Assembly (NCBI GenBank): GCA_003555415.1
Contig: PWHX01000012.1
Location: 1-64,000, forward strand
Length of the DNA stretch: 64,000 nt
Direction of reading: 5' to 3'
From: Syntrophomonadaceae bacterium
Lineage (GTDB): Bacteria; Bacillota; Dethiobacteria; SKNC01
The notes beneath the pieces are model-generated. The model saw only the letters and a program-made list of their open reading frames with translations. It did no database searches and had not been told where the DNA came from. Position numbers and translations under genes: made by a program. Of this stretch, positions 6,704-16,164 are shown piece by piece. Numbering within the stretch: the stretch's first letter is position 1; each line of letters opens with the position of its first letter.

Positions 6704-8302
6704 TTGGCTACTTTAGAAATATACGATACTACGCTGAGGGATGGGGCTCAGAGGGAAGGCATCTCTTTTTCTGCTTCAGATAAGATAAAGATAACGAAAA
6801 AGCTTGATGAACTGGGCATATATTATGTGGAGGGCGGTTGGCCTGGTTCCAACCCTAAAGATATAGAATATTTTGAAAGGATTAAAAAAATACCCTTAAA
6901 AAATACAAAGGTAACAGCCTTCGGAAGCACCAGAAGACCAGATGTAGACGTTACTTTTGACCCAAATGTTCAGTCTCTTTTAGCTGCGGGAACTGAAGCG
7001 ATAACTATATTTGGTAAAAGTTGGGACTTTCAGGTAACTAACATATTGGGCACAACCTTAAATGAAAACTTGAATATGATATGGGATACTGTTAGCTATT
7101 TAAAAGGTAAGAACATTGAAGTGATATATGATGCTGAACATTTTTTTGATGGATACAAGGAGAATTCAGATTATGCCCTGGCTACCCTGGAATCTGCGCA
7201 GCGGGCTGGAGCAGACAAGATTGTCCTCTGTGATACAAACGGTGGAATTATGCCCCTGGAGCTTATGGATATAATCTCTGAAGTAAAGAAAAGGATACAG
7301 GTTCCCTTGGGGATTCATGCCCACAATGATTCCGGCCTGGCAGCGGCTATTTCCATTATAGCTGCCCAAATGGGTTTACTTCATATACAGGGTACTATTA
7401 ATGGTTATGGTGAAAGATGCGGTAATGCCAATCTTTGCACTATTATACCTAATTTAAAGTTAAAACTAAATATGGACTGTATTGGTGAGGAGGAATTGAA
7501 AAACCTTACCAAAGTTTCCCGTTATGTATCGGAATTAGCCAATTTAAGCCACCAGGAATCACAACCCTTTGTAGGAAGTAATGCTTTCGCCCATAAAGCG
7601 GGGGTTCATGTCAGTGCTGTTAGTAAATCCAGCAAGGCGTACGAACATATAGATCCGGCTAAAGTAGGCAATAAAAGACAAATATTAATTTCCGAACTAT
7701 CCGGCAAGAGCAGTGTACTTCATAAGGCTAAAGAAAACAATATAGAACTGCTTAAGGATTACCAAACGAAAGAAGTTTTAGATTTAATAAAAAACCTGGA
7801 ATCCCAGGGATATCAGTTTGAGGGGGCAGAAGGATCTTTTGAACTCCTGATTTGGAAAGCTTTAAATTCTTACCGCAACTTGTTTGAATTAGAAGGATTC
7901 CGGGTTATTGTAGAGAAACATAAAGATAGTCCTTTAGTTTCTGAAGCTACTATCAAAGTTAACGTAGATAATCATATGGTTCATACAGCATCTGAAGGTA
8001 ATGGCCCTGTAAATGCCCTGGACAATGCTCTCCGCAAAGCCCTGGAGGAAGTTTATCCTCAGATAAACAATATTAAACTGGAGGATTATAAGGTGAGGGT
8101 CCTGGACGGACAGGATGGCACAGGCGCCAAGGTAAGGGTTCTCATTGAATCCAGCGGCGACGAAAAGAAGAAATGGGGTACAGTGGGTGTATCTTCAAAC
8201 ATTATAGAAGCCAGCTGGTTAGCGCTGGTTGATAGTATTGAATATGGATTGCTTTGCAAAGAAATTAATGCCCAGAAAGCACTTATCAAAAATAATAGTT
8301 AA
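6704..8302 (+). CDS. cimA: (R)-citramalate synthase
   Basis: This enzyme condenses acetyl-CoA and pyruvate to citramalate, the first step of the threonine-independent isoleucine route. At 532 aa it has an HMGL-like TIM barrel with the DTTLRDGAQ signature near residue 8, the metal-binding HAHND motif (about residue 205) and GYGERCGN (about 231). A C-terminal LeuA-type regulatory domain (about 390-520) is where isoleucine feedback acts in the family. Length and sequence fit the CimA branch better than 2-isopropylmalate synthase, though substrate cannot be proven. The TTG start is supported by AAGGGGGGAC (6689-6698). No leu or ilv gene is nearby. Confidence 0.88.
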   Translation: MATLEIYDTTLRDGAQREGISFSASDKIKITKKLDELGIYYVEGGWPGSNPKDIEYFERIKKIPLKNTKVTAFGSTRRPDVDVTFDPNVQSLLAAGTEAITIFGKSWDFQVTNILGTTLNENLNMIWDTVSYLKGKNIEVIYDAEHFFDGYKENSDYALATLESAQRAGADKIVLCDTNGGIMPLELMDIISEVKKRIQVPLGIHAHNDSGLAAAISIIAAQMGLLHIQGTINGYGERCGNANLCTIIPNLKLKLNMDCIGEEELKNLTKVSRYVSELANLSHQESQPFVGSNAFAHKAGVHVSAVSKSSKAYEHIDPAKVGNKRQILISELSGKSSVLHKAKENNIELLKDYQTKEVLDLIKNLESQGYQFEGAEGSFELLIWKALNSYRNLFELEGFRVIVEKHKDSPLVSEATIKVNVDNHMVHTASEGNGPVNALDNALRKALEEVYPQINNIKLEDYKVRVLDGQDGTGAKVRVLIESSGDEKKKWGTVGVSSNIIEASWLALVDSIEYGLLCKEINAQKALIKNNS

Positions 8303-8325
8303 CCTTAATGCAAAGGTGATTAAAC

Positions 8326-10065
8326 ATGGCTGTTTTAAAGCGTTTGTTAAAAATGCTTTTTCCTTACTGGATATGGGTAGTTGGTTCTTTTGCTGCTGCT
8401 CTATTGGTAATGGCTTTCAACCTGGCTATTCCACAATTAATACGAATAGTGATTGACCAGGTTATTATGGATGAGCAGTTCAGATTATTAAGTTTAATAG
8501 CTTTCGGGATAGTTATTATCACTATTCTGAAAGCCATTTTTACTTTTTTGCAGAGGTATTTAATTGAGTTTGCGGCACAAAAAATTATTTATGATCTTCG
8601 CAACAAGCTCTACAAGCACCTACAACACCTTTCATTCAGCTATTACAGCAAGATGCCCACTGGGCAGCTAATGTCAAGGGTTACCAGTGATGTGGAAACC
8701 CTTCGTCGGTTTTTAGATTTTGGCATTATACATTTTCTTCAGGGTATCATCACAGTAACCGGTATACTGACCGTAATGTTTTACATGAATACGCAGTTAG
8801 CCCTTGTTTCATTAGCAATTCTTCCCTTTTTAAGTTTTTCAATTTACCAGTTTGGGAAAAAAGTAAAGCCTGCCTTTACAGATATCCAAAGGCAGTTAGC
8901 TGCCCTGACATCAGTTTTGCAGGAAAACATATCAGGGATCAGGCTTGTACAGGCTTATACTCAAGAAAAAACAGAAAAAAAGAAATTTCTAACACAGAGC
9001 AAAAACTTGTTTGATAGCAATATATTTGCTGTGAAATTATGGTCATTTTATCTGCCTTATATGAATTTTGTATCAGGTTTAGGCACGGTTCTTATTTTCT
9101 GGTTTGGAGGAAGGGCTGTTATTCTTGGTCAATTGCAGCTGGGTGAGTTAGTAGCCTTTAACAGTTACCTGCTCCTTTTAATTATGCCCCTTAGGATGCT
9201 GGGTTGGGTAGTTAGCCTGATGCAGCGTTCAGTGAGCGCTGGGGAAAGAATATTTGAAATTCTTGATTCTGAGTCTGAGGTTAAGAACTATCCTGGAGCC
9301 AAGGACTTGAAAGAAGTCGAAGGTCGGGTTAGATTTAATAACGTTAATTTTAGTTATGACGGGAAAAAAGACGTTTTAAAAAGTGTCAGCTTTGAGACAG
9401 AGCCGGATCAGCTAACTGCTATCGTAGGTCCTACCGGTTCCGGGAAAAGTACCCTGGTGGAGTTAATCCCCCGTTTCTATGATCCTACCCAAGGAAGTAT
9501 TTTGCTTGATGGTATGGATTTGAAAAGTTATACCCTGGAAAGTTTAAGACAAAACATCGGTATGGTTTTTCAGGAAACCTTTTTATTCTCTGATTCACTG
9601 GCTGAAAATATCGCCTATGGCAGACCGGGAGCTTCAATGGAGGAAGTAGAGGAAGCAGCTAAAGGAGCTCAAATACATGATTTTATAGTATCTCTTCCCA
9701 ATGGGTATCATACAATTATAGGGGAAAGGGGATTGGGTTTGTCCGGGGGGCAGAAACAACGCATCGCTATTGCCCGGGCTCTTTTAGTGGATCCTAAAAT
9801 TCTTATCCTGGATGATTTCACTGCCAATGTGGATACAAAAACGGAATTTTTAATTAGAAGGGCTTTGAAAAATTTAATGAAAGATAAAACTATTTTTTTA
9901 ATAGCCCAGAGATTATCTAGCCTAAAAAATGCTGACCAAATTCTCGTTATGGATAACGGGGAAATTGTGGAAAGGGGAACCCATAAAGAGCTCCTTTTAG
10001 CCAGGGGGCTTTATGCAGAAATCTATAAAATGCAGTACTGTGGGATAGAACCTTCCGCATCATAA
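8326..10065 (+). CDS. ABC exporter half-transporter, degenerate ATP site
   Basis: This 579-aa protein has an N-terminal six-helix membrane domain (about 10-300) and a C-terminal nucleotide-binding domain. Walker A (GPTGSGKST, about 368-376) and the signature LSGGQ are intact. After the Walker B Asp496 the catalytic glutamate is replaced by Asp497 (LDDFTANVD), and the switch histidine is Gln528 (IAQRLSS). This pairing is known for the degenerate-site half of heterodimeric multidrug or lipid exporters such as BmrC, LmrC and TM287. The next gene, 36 bp downstream, supplies the complementary half. The substrate is unknown. It lies 23 bp after cimA, probably on the same transcript. Confidence 0.9.
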   Translation: MAVLKRLLKMLFPYWIWVVGSFAAALLVMAFNLAIPQLIRIVIDQVIMDEQFRLLSLIAFGIVIITILKAIFTFLQRYLIEFAAQKIIYDLRNKLYKHLQHLSFSYYSKMPTGQLMSRVTSDVETLRRFLDFGIIHFLQGIITVTGILTVMFYMNTQLALVSLAILPFLSFSIYQFGKKVKPAFTDIQRQLAALTSVLQENISGIRLVQAYTQEKTEKKKFLTQSKNLFDSNIFAVKLWSFYLPYMNFVSGLGTVLIFWFGGRAVILGQLQLGELVAFNSYLLLLIMPLRMLGWVVSLMQRSVSAGERIFEILDSESEVKNYPGAKDLKEVEGRVRFNNVNFSYDGKKDVLKSVSFETEPDQLTAIVGPTGSGKSTLVELIPRFYDPTQGSILLDGMDLKSYTLESLRQNIGMVFQETFLFSDSLAENIAYGRPGASMEEVEEAAKGAQIHDFIVSLPNGYHTIIGERGLGLSGGQKQRIAIARALLVDPKILILDDFTANVDTKTEFLIRRALKNLMKDKTIFLIAQRLSSLKNADQILVMDNGEIVERGTHKELLLARGLYAEIYKMQYCGIEPSAS

Positions 10066-10101
10066 TCATAGTTTCCGTAAATAGTTAGAAGGGATATTGT
10101 A

Positions 10102-11871
10102 ATGGATCTACACATCTCAGAGGCGAGATATCAAAATAAACCGGAAAAAGCTGATTACAGCTTACTTAAGCGTTTACTTAAATATGTTTGGCCCTATAAG
10201 TGGCAGGTGTTGGCCGCTTTTTTTATGATGCTTTTGGCTACAGCAGCTACCCTTGCGGGTCCTTATATTATTAAGGTTGCCATAGATACAGCTATCCTGG
10301 AATCTGACTTAGAACAGCTAAATTTATTAGCTTTTCTTTTTGTTATCACTTTTATATTTAACTGGGCAGGTTCTTATGGACAGAACTATATAATGTCTTG
10401 GGTCGGACATAAGGTAATCTATGATATGAGAAAGTCTGTTTTCAATCATCTGCAGAGATTGAGCTTTAAATATTATGACCGCCGCTCTACAGGAGAAATT
10501 ATGTCTCGGGTTACCAACGATGTAGAGGCACTGAACGAATTTATATCTTGGGGTATAGTTCATATTGCTGGAGATTTTGTAATTATAGTGAGTATTGTTG
10601 TTATAATGCTTTCTCAACATCTAATGTTGGCCCTGTTATGCTTTGTTACCTTTCCTTTTTTTATTCTGGTTTCTACGCTCTTTAGAAATAGAGTAATTCA
10701 GGCCTACCGCCAGGTTCGGGAAAAAATTGCTGGTGTTAATTCCCATTTACAGGAAAACATCAGCGGTTTTAAAGTGGTTCAGGGTTTTGTCCGGGAGCGA
10801 AAAAATATCCAGGAGTTTTCTTCAGTAAATTATCAAAATCTAAAGGCTAACATGCAGGCAGCCAAATTATTTGCTATTTATCTTCCTATAATTGAAGTAG
10901 TGGCAGCTGTAGGGACTGCTCTCTTAGTTTGGTATGGGGGCGGTGAGGTAATAAGGGGAGCTATCCAGATAGGGACCCTTTATTTATTTCTTGACTATTT
11001 GTCGCGGTTTTATGCCCCTTTAAGGGACCTGAGTCAGATTTACAACAATCTACAGTCAGCTCTGGCATCAGGAGAAAGATATTTTGAAATCATGGATACT
11101 CAACCGGAAATAAAAGAGGGCCCTCAGGCGTATAAGCTCCCTGAAGTTAAAGGAAAAATTGAGTTTGACCGGGTATCATTTGCTTATGAAACTGATGAAA
11201 TTGTCTTGAAAGATGTAAGCTTTACTGTTGAGCCGGGGGAAAATGTAGCCCTGGTAGGTCCAACAGGGGCAGGGAAAACAACGGTAATAAATCTTTTGTG
11301 CCGCTTTTATGAGCCTCAAAAGGGAAAAATTACCATAGACAATAATGATTTAAATAAAGTAAGCATTAAATCCCTAAGGGATCAAATAGGTCTGGCTTTA
11401 CAGGATACTTTTCTATTTTCCGGAACTATCAGAGATAATATTTCCTACGGGAGGCCTGAAGTATCAGATAAAGAGGTGGAGGAAGCAGCTCGTTCTGTAT
11501 ATATTCATGATTTCATTTCTTCTTTGCCCCAGGGTTACGATACGGAAGTGAGGGAAAGGGGAGCCAACTTTTCTATGGGTCAGCGGCAACTGATAAGTTT
11601 TGCCCGGGTTCTTTTAATAAATCCCAGAATAATTATTTTGGATGAAGCTACTTCCAGCGTTGATAATCAAACGGAGGCAAGTATACAGAAGGCTTTGCAT
11701 AGGTTAACAGCCGGGCGCACATCTTTTATCATTGCTCACCGTCTTTCTACAATCAGAAATGCGGACAAGATTTTGGTGATTGACCGGGGTAGAGTTGTTC
11801 AAGAGGGTGTTCATAATGATCTGGCATCTTCTGAAGGCATATATCGGGATTTATTGCGCATTCAAATATAA
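10102..11871 (+). CDS. ABC exporter half-transporter, catalytic ATP site
   Basis: This 589-aa partner of the preceding gene has the same six-helix-plus-ATPase layout. Here the Walker B glutamate (Glu515 in ILDEATSSVD) and the switch histidine (His546 in IAHRLST) are intact. The signature motif is changed to FSMGQ (490-494). In heterodimeric exporters the degenerate site is built from the changed Walker B/H-loop of one half and the changed signature of the other. The two genes therefore complement each other exactly. BmrCD/LmrCD/TM287-288-type function (drug or lipid export) is inferred from family knowledge only. Confidence 0.9.
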   Translation: MDLHISEARYQNKPEKADYSLLKRLLKYVWPYKWQVLAAFFMMLLATAATLAGPYIIKVAIDTAILESDLEQLNLLAFLFVITFIFNWAGSYGQNYIMSWVGHKVIYDMRKSVFNHLQRLSFKYYDRRSTGEIMSRVTNDVEALNEFISWGIVHIAGDFVIIVSIVVIMLSQHLMLALLCFVTFPFFILVSTLFRNRVIQAYRQVREKIAGVNSHLQENISGFKVVQGFVRERKNIQEFSSVNYQNLKANMQAAKLFAIYLPIIEVVAAVGTALLVWYGGGEVIRGAIQIGTLYLFLDYLSRFYAPLRDLSQIYNNLQSALASGERYFEIMDTQPEIKEGPQAYKLPEVKGKIEFDRVSFAYETDEIVLKDVSFTVEPGENVALVGPTGAGKTTVINLLCRFYEPQKGKITIDNNDLNKVSIKSLRDQIGLALQDTFLFSGTIRDNISYGRPEVSDKEVEEAARSVYIHDFISSLPQGYDTEVRERGANFSMGQRQLISFARVLLINPRIIILDEATSSVDNQTEASIQKALHRLTAGRTSFIIAHRLSTIRNADKILVIDRGRVVQEGVHNDLASSEGIYRDLLRIQI

Positions 11872-11999
11872 TAGAAAGTATACCAGGGATTCTTTTTGGA
11901 GAGAAATAAACTAAATGGCAGGTTATTAATTTTTATTATAGAATTATTAAATATTGTAAACAACAAAATTTTCCTTTACAGGTAGGAAGGAGTATACAG

Positions 12000-13061
12000 G
12001 TGGAAGTTAAAAAATTCTTACAAAAAATTTCTACATCCTCTGGTGTTTCTGGCGCGGAAGACGAGGTTGCTGAAATTATCTCGTCAGAGTTTGCCAAGTA
12101 TTCCCATAAGGTGTGTAGGGATTCTCTTGGCAATGTACTGGCCTTGAAAAAAGGATATGAACAGGCAGAAAAACCGCTAAAGGTAATGATAGCGGCCCAC
12201 ATGGATGAAATAGGATTAATGGTTTCAAAAATTGAAGAGGGAGGGTTTTTGCGAGTTTCTCCGATAGGAGGAATCGATCCCCGTTCTCTTTTAAATCAAG
12301 AAGTAACAGTACATGGACGGCGGGATTTTTCCGGGGTTATAGGAGCCAAGTCTCCACATATTCTTGAACCTGAAGAAATAGAAAAAGGTATTAAAATTGA
12401 CAAGTTATATATTGACCTGGGCTTTAACGAAGATAAGGTAAAAGAAAATGTTGCTGTAGGAGATATGATTACCATAAAAAGAGAATTTATAAATCTGGCT
12501 AATGATTGGGTTGCAGGAAAAGCCCTGGATGATAGGGCCGGAGTGGCAGTTGTTTTAAAGTTTATGCAGGAATTGCAAAAAATTAAACATCTAGCGGATG
12601 TATATGCAGTAGCTACTGTACAGGAAGAGGTAGGCGTTCGAGGGGCATTAGTTTCTGCTTTTGGAGTGGCACCTCAAATCGGTATAGCTGTAGATGTTAC
12701 CCACGGGGATATGCCCGGCGTTGCCGCATATAAAACTTCTGAAATAGGGAAAGGCACTGTTATTACCACGGGACCCAATTTTCATCCTTTAATCTATAAA
12801 AAGCTGGGGGAGATAGCTGAAGAATACGGTATTCCTTGTCAGAAAGATACCGCCTCTGGACCTACAGGTACCGATGCCCGGGCGTTACAGATTTCCCGGG
12901 AAGGTATAGCTACCGGTCTGGTTTCTATTCCTTTAAGATATATGCACACTTCAGTGGAAACTTTATCATTCAGTGATATAAAGTCTTCTGCCAGGCTTTT
13001 GGCTCATTTTGTGGCCTCTTTACAAGGTGATTTTGTAGAGGAGTTGATAATATGTTATTAA
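12000..13061 (+). CDS. M42 family aminopeptidase, copy 1
   Basis: This 353-aa dinuclear metallopeptidase belongs to the TET/FrvX/PepA-like group, which forms large self-compartmentalised assemblies that trim peptides. Metal and catalytic motifs in order: AAHMDE (about 72-77), KALDDRAG, VQEEVGVRG (catalytic Glu plus metal Glu), AVDVTHGD and RYMHTSVE. The GTG start at 12000 has GGAAGGAG about 8 nt upstream. The 3' end overlaps the next copy by 10 bp, so all three M42 genes are one translationally coupled unit. Older databases label such proteins endoglucanase; nothing here supports that. Confidence 0.92.
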   Translation: MEVKKFLQKISTSSGVSGAEDEVAEIISSEFAKYSHKVCRDSLGNVLALKKGYEQAEKPLKVMIAAHMDEIGLMVSKIEEGGFLRVSPIGGIDPRSLLNQEVTVHGRRDFSGVIGAKSPHILEPEEIEKGIKIDKLYIDLGFNEDKVKENVAVGDMITIKREFINLANDWVAGKALDDRAGVAVVLKFMQELQKIKHLADVYAVATVQEEVGVRGALVSAFGVAPQIGIAVDVTHGDMPGVAAYKTSEIGKGTVITTGPNFHPLIYKKLGEIAEEYGIPCQKDTASGPTGTDARALQISREGIATGLVSIPLRYMHTSVETLSFSDIKSSARLLAHFVASLQGDFVEELIICY

Positions 13062-14074
13062 GGGAGTTATCAGAAGCATTTGGTGTTTCCGGAGGAGAAG
13101 GGGAAGTAAGAAGGATAATCAGGCAGGCGGTTGAACCCCTGGTAGATGAAGTAAGTACCGATGTTTTGGGCAACCTGATTGTCTTTAAAAAGGGATTCAA
13201 ATCAGGGCCCAGGATTATGCTTACGGCTCATATGGATGAAGTAGGGTTGATAGTAGCCGGATTTGAAAATAACGGACTTATCAGGTTTTCCAAGGTAGGA
13301 GGAATAGATGACCGTGTTCTTGTCTCAAAGGTTGTTCAGATAGGCGATAAAAAAGTTCCTGGTGTTATTGGGGCTAAGGCTATACACTTACAAAGACCGG
13401 AAGAAAGAAAAAAGTCCTTAAAAGTTGAGGAGCTTTATATAGATATTGGAGCTAAAAGTAAAGAGGAAGCAGAAAAACTGGTAAAACTAGGGGATTATAT
13501 AGCATTTTACACCAAATATGAAGAAATAGAAGGCGGTTTGGCCAAAGGTAAAGCTTTTGATAATAGAGTAGGCTGTGCCCTGGTAATTGAGGCCTTAAAG
13601 AAAGAATACCCTTATCCTTTATACGGTGTTTTCACCGTGCAGGAGGAAGTAGGCATGAGGGGTGCAGGAGTAGCTGCTTATAAAATTAAGCCTGATCTGG
13701 CAATTGTTTTGGAAGGGACTACAGCAGCAGATGTTATAGAACTGAAAGAAGAGGGTTATGTCACCACTTTAGGGAAAGGCCCGGCGTTTACTGTAATGGA
13801 TGCTTCAGTTATAGCCGATTTAAAAATTGTAAACTTTCTTATCAAAATGGCAGAAGAAAACCAGATGCCTTATCAGTTTCGCCGATTCACCGGAGGGGGA
13901 ACTGATGCCGGAAGGATTTCTTTAACCAGGGAAGGGGTAAGGGCTGCAGTAGTTTCTGTTCCCTGCAGGTATATACACAATCCAGCCAATATTTTAAACC
14001 TGGAAGATGTGAAAAATACATTAAAATTAATAGAATTGTTTCTGGTTGATCTACCGGAAGGAGGATTATCTTAA
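13052..14074 (+). CDS. M42 family aminopeptidase, copy 2
   Basis: A 340-aa paralog of its neighbours. Motifs are TAHMDEVG, KAFDNRVGC (Asn in place of the second Asp, seen elsewhere in the family), VQEEVGMRG, VLEGTTAAD (Glu where copies 1 and 3 have the VDVT Asp) and RYIHNPAN. The differing metal-site residue and altered tail suggest a different substrate range, for example acidic versus neutral N-termini, but that is inference. The ATG at 13052 overlaps the end of copy 1, and its stop shares one base with the start of copy 3. Confidence 0.92.
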   Translation: MLLRELSEAFGVSGGEGEVRRIIRQAVEPLVDEVSTDVLGNLIVFKKGFKSGPRIMLTAHMDEVGLIVAGFENNGLIRFSKVGGIDDRVLVSKVVQIGDKKVPGVIGAKAIHLQRPEERKKSLKVEELYIDIGAKSKEEAEKLVKLGDYIAFYTKYEEIEGGLAKGKAFDNRVGCALVIEALKKEYPYPLYGVFTVQEEVGMRGAGVAAYKIKPDLAIVLEGTTAADVIELKEEGYVTTLGKGPAFTVMDASVIADLKIVNFLIKMAEENQMPYQFRRFTGGGTDAGRISLTREGVRAAVVSVPCRYIHNPANILNLEDVKNTLKLIELFLVDLPEGGLS

Positions 14075-15060
14075 TGAAAGAACTAATTAAAGAACTTACG
14101 GAAGCTTATGGACCCTCCGGTCGGGAGGACTCGGTGAGAGATACCCTTAAGTGTATGGTAGAACCTTATGCTGACGAAATAGATGTTGATAAAATGGGCA
14201 ATTTAATCGTTAGGAAAGAAGGGCCGGGGAAAAAAATAATGGTGGCCGCCCATATGGATGAGTTGGGATTAATGGTTACCTTTATAGACGAAAATGGATT
14301 TTTAAGGTTTTCTAATATAGGTGGGATATCTCCCTATATTCTTTTGGGGGAAAGGGTAGTCTTCCATAATGGCGTGAAAGGCACCATAGGTTGTGAAAAA
14401 TTGGATAATATTAAGGATTTGAAGCTCTCTAAAATGTACATAGATATAGGATTTTCAGATAAGAAAGAAGCAGAAGGAAAAGTAAAAATTGGTGATGTTG
14501 CTGTGTATCAGAGGTCTTTTTCTGATCTAGGAGGACGTATTCTGGCTAAAGCTTTGGACGATCGGGTTGGGTGCGCTGTTCTGGTTCAAACATTAAAGGA
14601 ACTGGAAAAACCCGCAAACGATATATACTTTGTTTTTACTGTACAGGAGGAGGTTGGAGTCAGGGGGGCCCGAACTTCGGCCTATAAGATTAACCCAGAC
14701 CTGGGGCTGGCTGTAGACGTAACCCGGACCGGGGATACTCCTGAATCAGAGACAATGGCTGTTTCTTTAGGCAAAGGTCCTACAGTAAAAGTAAAAGATA
14801 CTTTAATTATTACGCACCCTAAGGTCAAAAAATTAATGGTAGATACGGCAGAAAAGAATAATATTTCATACCAGCTGGAAGTTTTGGAGAGGGGAGGAAC
14901 GGATTCCGGTGCTATTCATCTTACCCGAGAAGGCGTTCCTTCAGGAGTTATGTCCATACCCTGTCGATATATTCATACACCATCGGAAATGGTAGATTTT
15001 GGGGATGTGCAGGAGGGGGTAAAGCTTTTAAAAAATATTTTGCATAAAAAAGTAACTTAA
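14074..15060 (+). CDS. M42 family aminopeptidase, copy 3
   Basis: This 328-aa member is the shortest of the tandem triplet. It has all expected motifs: AAHMDELG, KALDDRVGC, VQEEVGVRG, AVDVTRTGD and RYIHTPSE. The ATG at 14074 follows the ribosome site GGAGGATT and overlaps the copy 2 stop by one base. In archaea, several M42 paralogs of different specificity can assemble into mixed TET complexes. A three-gene operon makes that possible here too. No terminator hairpin is visible directly after it. Confidence 0.92.
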   Translation: MKELIKELTEAYGPSGREDSVRDTLKCMVEPYADEIDVDKMGNLIVRKEGPGKKIMVAAHMDELGLMVTFIDENGFLRFSNIGGISPYILLGERVVFHNGVKGTIGCEKLDNIKDLKLSKMYIDIGFSDKKEAEGKVKIGDVAVYQRSFSDLGGRILAKALDDRVGCAVLVQTLKELEKPANDIYFVFTVQEEVGVRGARTSAYKINPDLGLAVDVTRTGDTPESETMAVSLGKGPTVKVKDTLIITHPKVKKLMVDTAEKNNISYQLEVLERGGTDSGAIHLTREGVPSGVMSIPCRYIHTPSEMVDFGDVQEGVKLLKNILHKKVT

Positions 15061-15083
15061 ACAATATTTTTTACACTTTTTTC

Positions 15084-15112
15084 TTGAATTTTCACTTAAA
15101 GCGACTTATAAT
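15084..15112 (+). promoter_or_regulatory. Promoter of the pantothenate operon
   Basis: TTGAAT (15084-15089), a 17-bp spacer and TATAAT (15107-15112). Transcription would begin near 15119, leaving a leader of about 165 nt before the first gene. That leader holds two structured elements annotated separately. Confidence 0.75.
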
Positions 15113-15140
15113 TTAAGTAGCATATAAAAAGAATAATTTA

Positions 15141-15183
15141 GGTAGTAACTGCCTGGAGCCAAATTTTGGACCGGGACAGAAGG
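15141..15183 (+). ncRNA. Candidate pan-motif leader RNA
   Basis: The leader can fold as CCTGG (15152-15156) pairing with CCGGG (15171-15175), enclosing CCAA (15159-15162)/TTGG (15166-15169). Unpaired A15157 (with G15158) and A15170 sit on the two sides. A stem-loop with two bulged adenosines in the 5' leader of panB/panC/panD operons is the description of the published pan motif. An alternative small hairpin, GGTAG-taa-CTGCC (15141-15153), overlaps it. AGAAGG (15178-15183) could pair with CCTTCT (15211-15216) and disrupt the downstream terminator. I cannot run a covariance search, so the class name is an inference from position and shape. Confidence 0.5.
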
Positions 15184-15207
15184 AGATTATTTTTTTGAGG
15201 TGTATCT

Positions 15208-15246
15208 ATGCCTTCTTGACTTGGTCAGGAAGGCATTTGTTATTTT
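15208..15246 (+). terminator. Leader terminator (attenuator) ahead of the pan operon
   Basis: A 13-bp stem, ATGCCTTCTTGAC (15208-15220) with GTCAGGAAGGCAT (15224-15236) including one G-U pair, has a 3-nt loop and is followed by TTGTTATTTT. It lies after the promoter and before the first gene, so it would stop transcription unless remodelled. That suggests regulation by attenuation. Confidence 0.75.
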
Positions 15247-15285
15247 ACAGGAAAAATTTGCTATTTTTAAAAAAGGATGGATCAA

Positions 15286-16164
15286 ATGAACAGTATAGCT
15301 ATTGTTGGAGCTGGTAATGTAGGGATAACTATAGGAGCTTCTTTAAAAGAAAAGGGTTATAATGTTGCAGGAATAATCAGCCGTACCAGGGAATCTACAA
15401 GCAGAGGAGCGGAAATAATAGGAACAAAGGGTTACACAGAAATTTTTCCTCTTTTAAATCAAGCAAATATTATTTTTATTACGACTCCAGATCTGGTAAT
15501 TGCACAAGTATGCAAAACAATAGCCGAATCCGGGGGTTTTAAAGAAGGAGATTTGGTGATTCATACCAGCGGCTCCCACAGTTCTGAAATATTAAGTTCT
15601 GCAGGGGATAAAGGAGCCTATACTTTATCTGTTCACCCTCTCCAGACTATTCCTGGCCCTGAAGCAGGAATAAGAAATTTACCCGGGTCCTACTTTGCAG
15701 TTGAGGGAGATGAAAGGGGGCTGCCCTTTGCAAGGAAAATGATTGCAGATTTACAGGGCCATCTGGTGGAAATACCAACAGAATTGAAGCCCCTATACCA
15801 TGCATCAGCCTGCGTAGTATCCAACTATTTTGTAGCCATTGTCCGACTGGGACTGGCCATGATGGAGGATATCGGGGTGGACAAAGATAAGGCTTTGGCA
15901 GCTTTACTGCCTCTTATTCAAGGAACAATGAAAAACATAGAAAAGGTAGGTGTTCCGGAAGGGCTTACCGGTCCTATCGCTAGGGGAGATTACTCTACTA
16001 TAAGGGACCACCTTAAAGTCATGGAAAGAGAGATGCCGGAAATAGTGCCTGTTTATGGTGAATTGGGGAAATATACAGTTAAAGTAGCTTTAGAAAAGGG
16101 AACTATTAACCGGGAGCAATCCCAACAGCTAATAAAAGTTTTGGAGGTAAATAAAAATGGCTAA
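15286..16164 (+). CDS. panG: Rossmann-like DUF2520 protein, probable ketopantoate reductase (PanG type)
   Basis: This NAD(P)-binding protein of 292 aa starts with IAIVGAGNVG. Its C-terminal helical DUF2520 domain (about 130-285) contains SVHPLQTIP and YHASACVVSNYFVA. It is the first gene of an operon with panB, panC and panD, and no panE-type reductase is present in the window. PanG proteins described in Francisella, Enterococcus and Clostridioides are alternative ketopantoate reductases, converting ketopantoate to pantoate with NADPH. This gene fits that role by fold and context, not by proof. The ATG at 15286 is preferred over 15277 because AAAAGGA lies at correct spacing only for the former. 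Its end overlaps panB by 8 bp. Confidence 0.75.
   Translation: MNSIAIVGAGNVGITIGASLKEKGYNVAGIISRTRESTSRGAEIIGTKGYTEIFPLLNQANIIFITTPDLVIAQVCKTIAESGGFKEGDLVIHTSGSHSSEILSSAGDKGAYTLSVHPLQTIPGPEAGIRNLPGSYFAVEGDERGLPFARKMIADLQGHLVEIPTELKPLYHASACVVSNYFVAIVRLGLAMMEDIGVDKDKALAALLPLIQGTMKNIEKVGVPEGLTGPIARGDYSTIRDHLKVMEREMPEIVPVYGELGKYTVKVALEKGTINREQSQQLIKVLEVNKNG

Noticed and set aside
12000..15060. Endoglucanase or cellulase function for the M42 genes.
   Set aside because: This is an old database label; all motifs are those of M42 metallopeptidases and there is no glycosidase feature.
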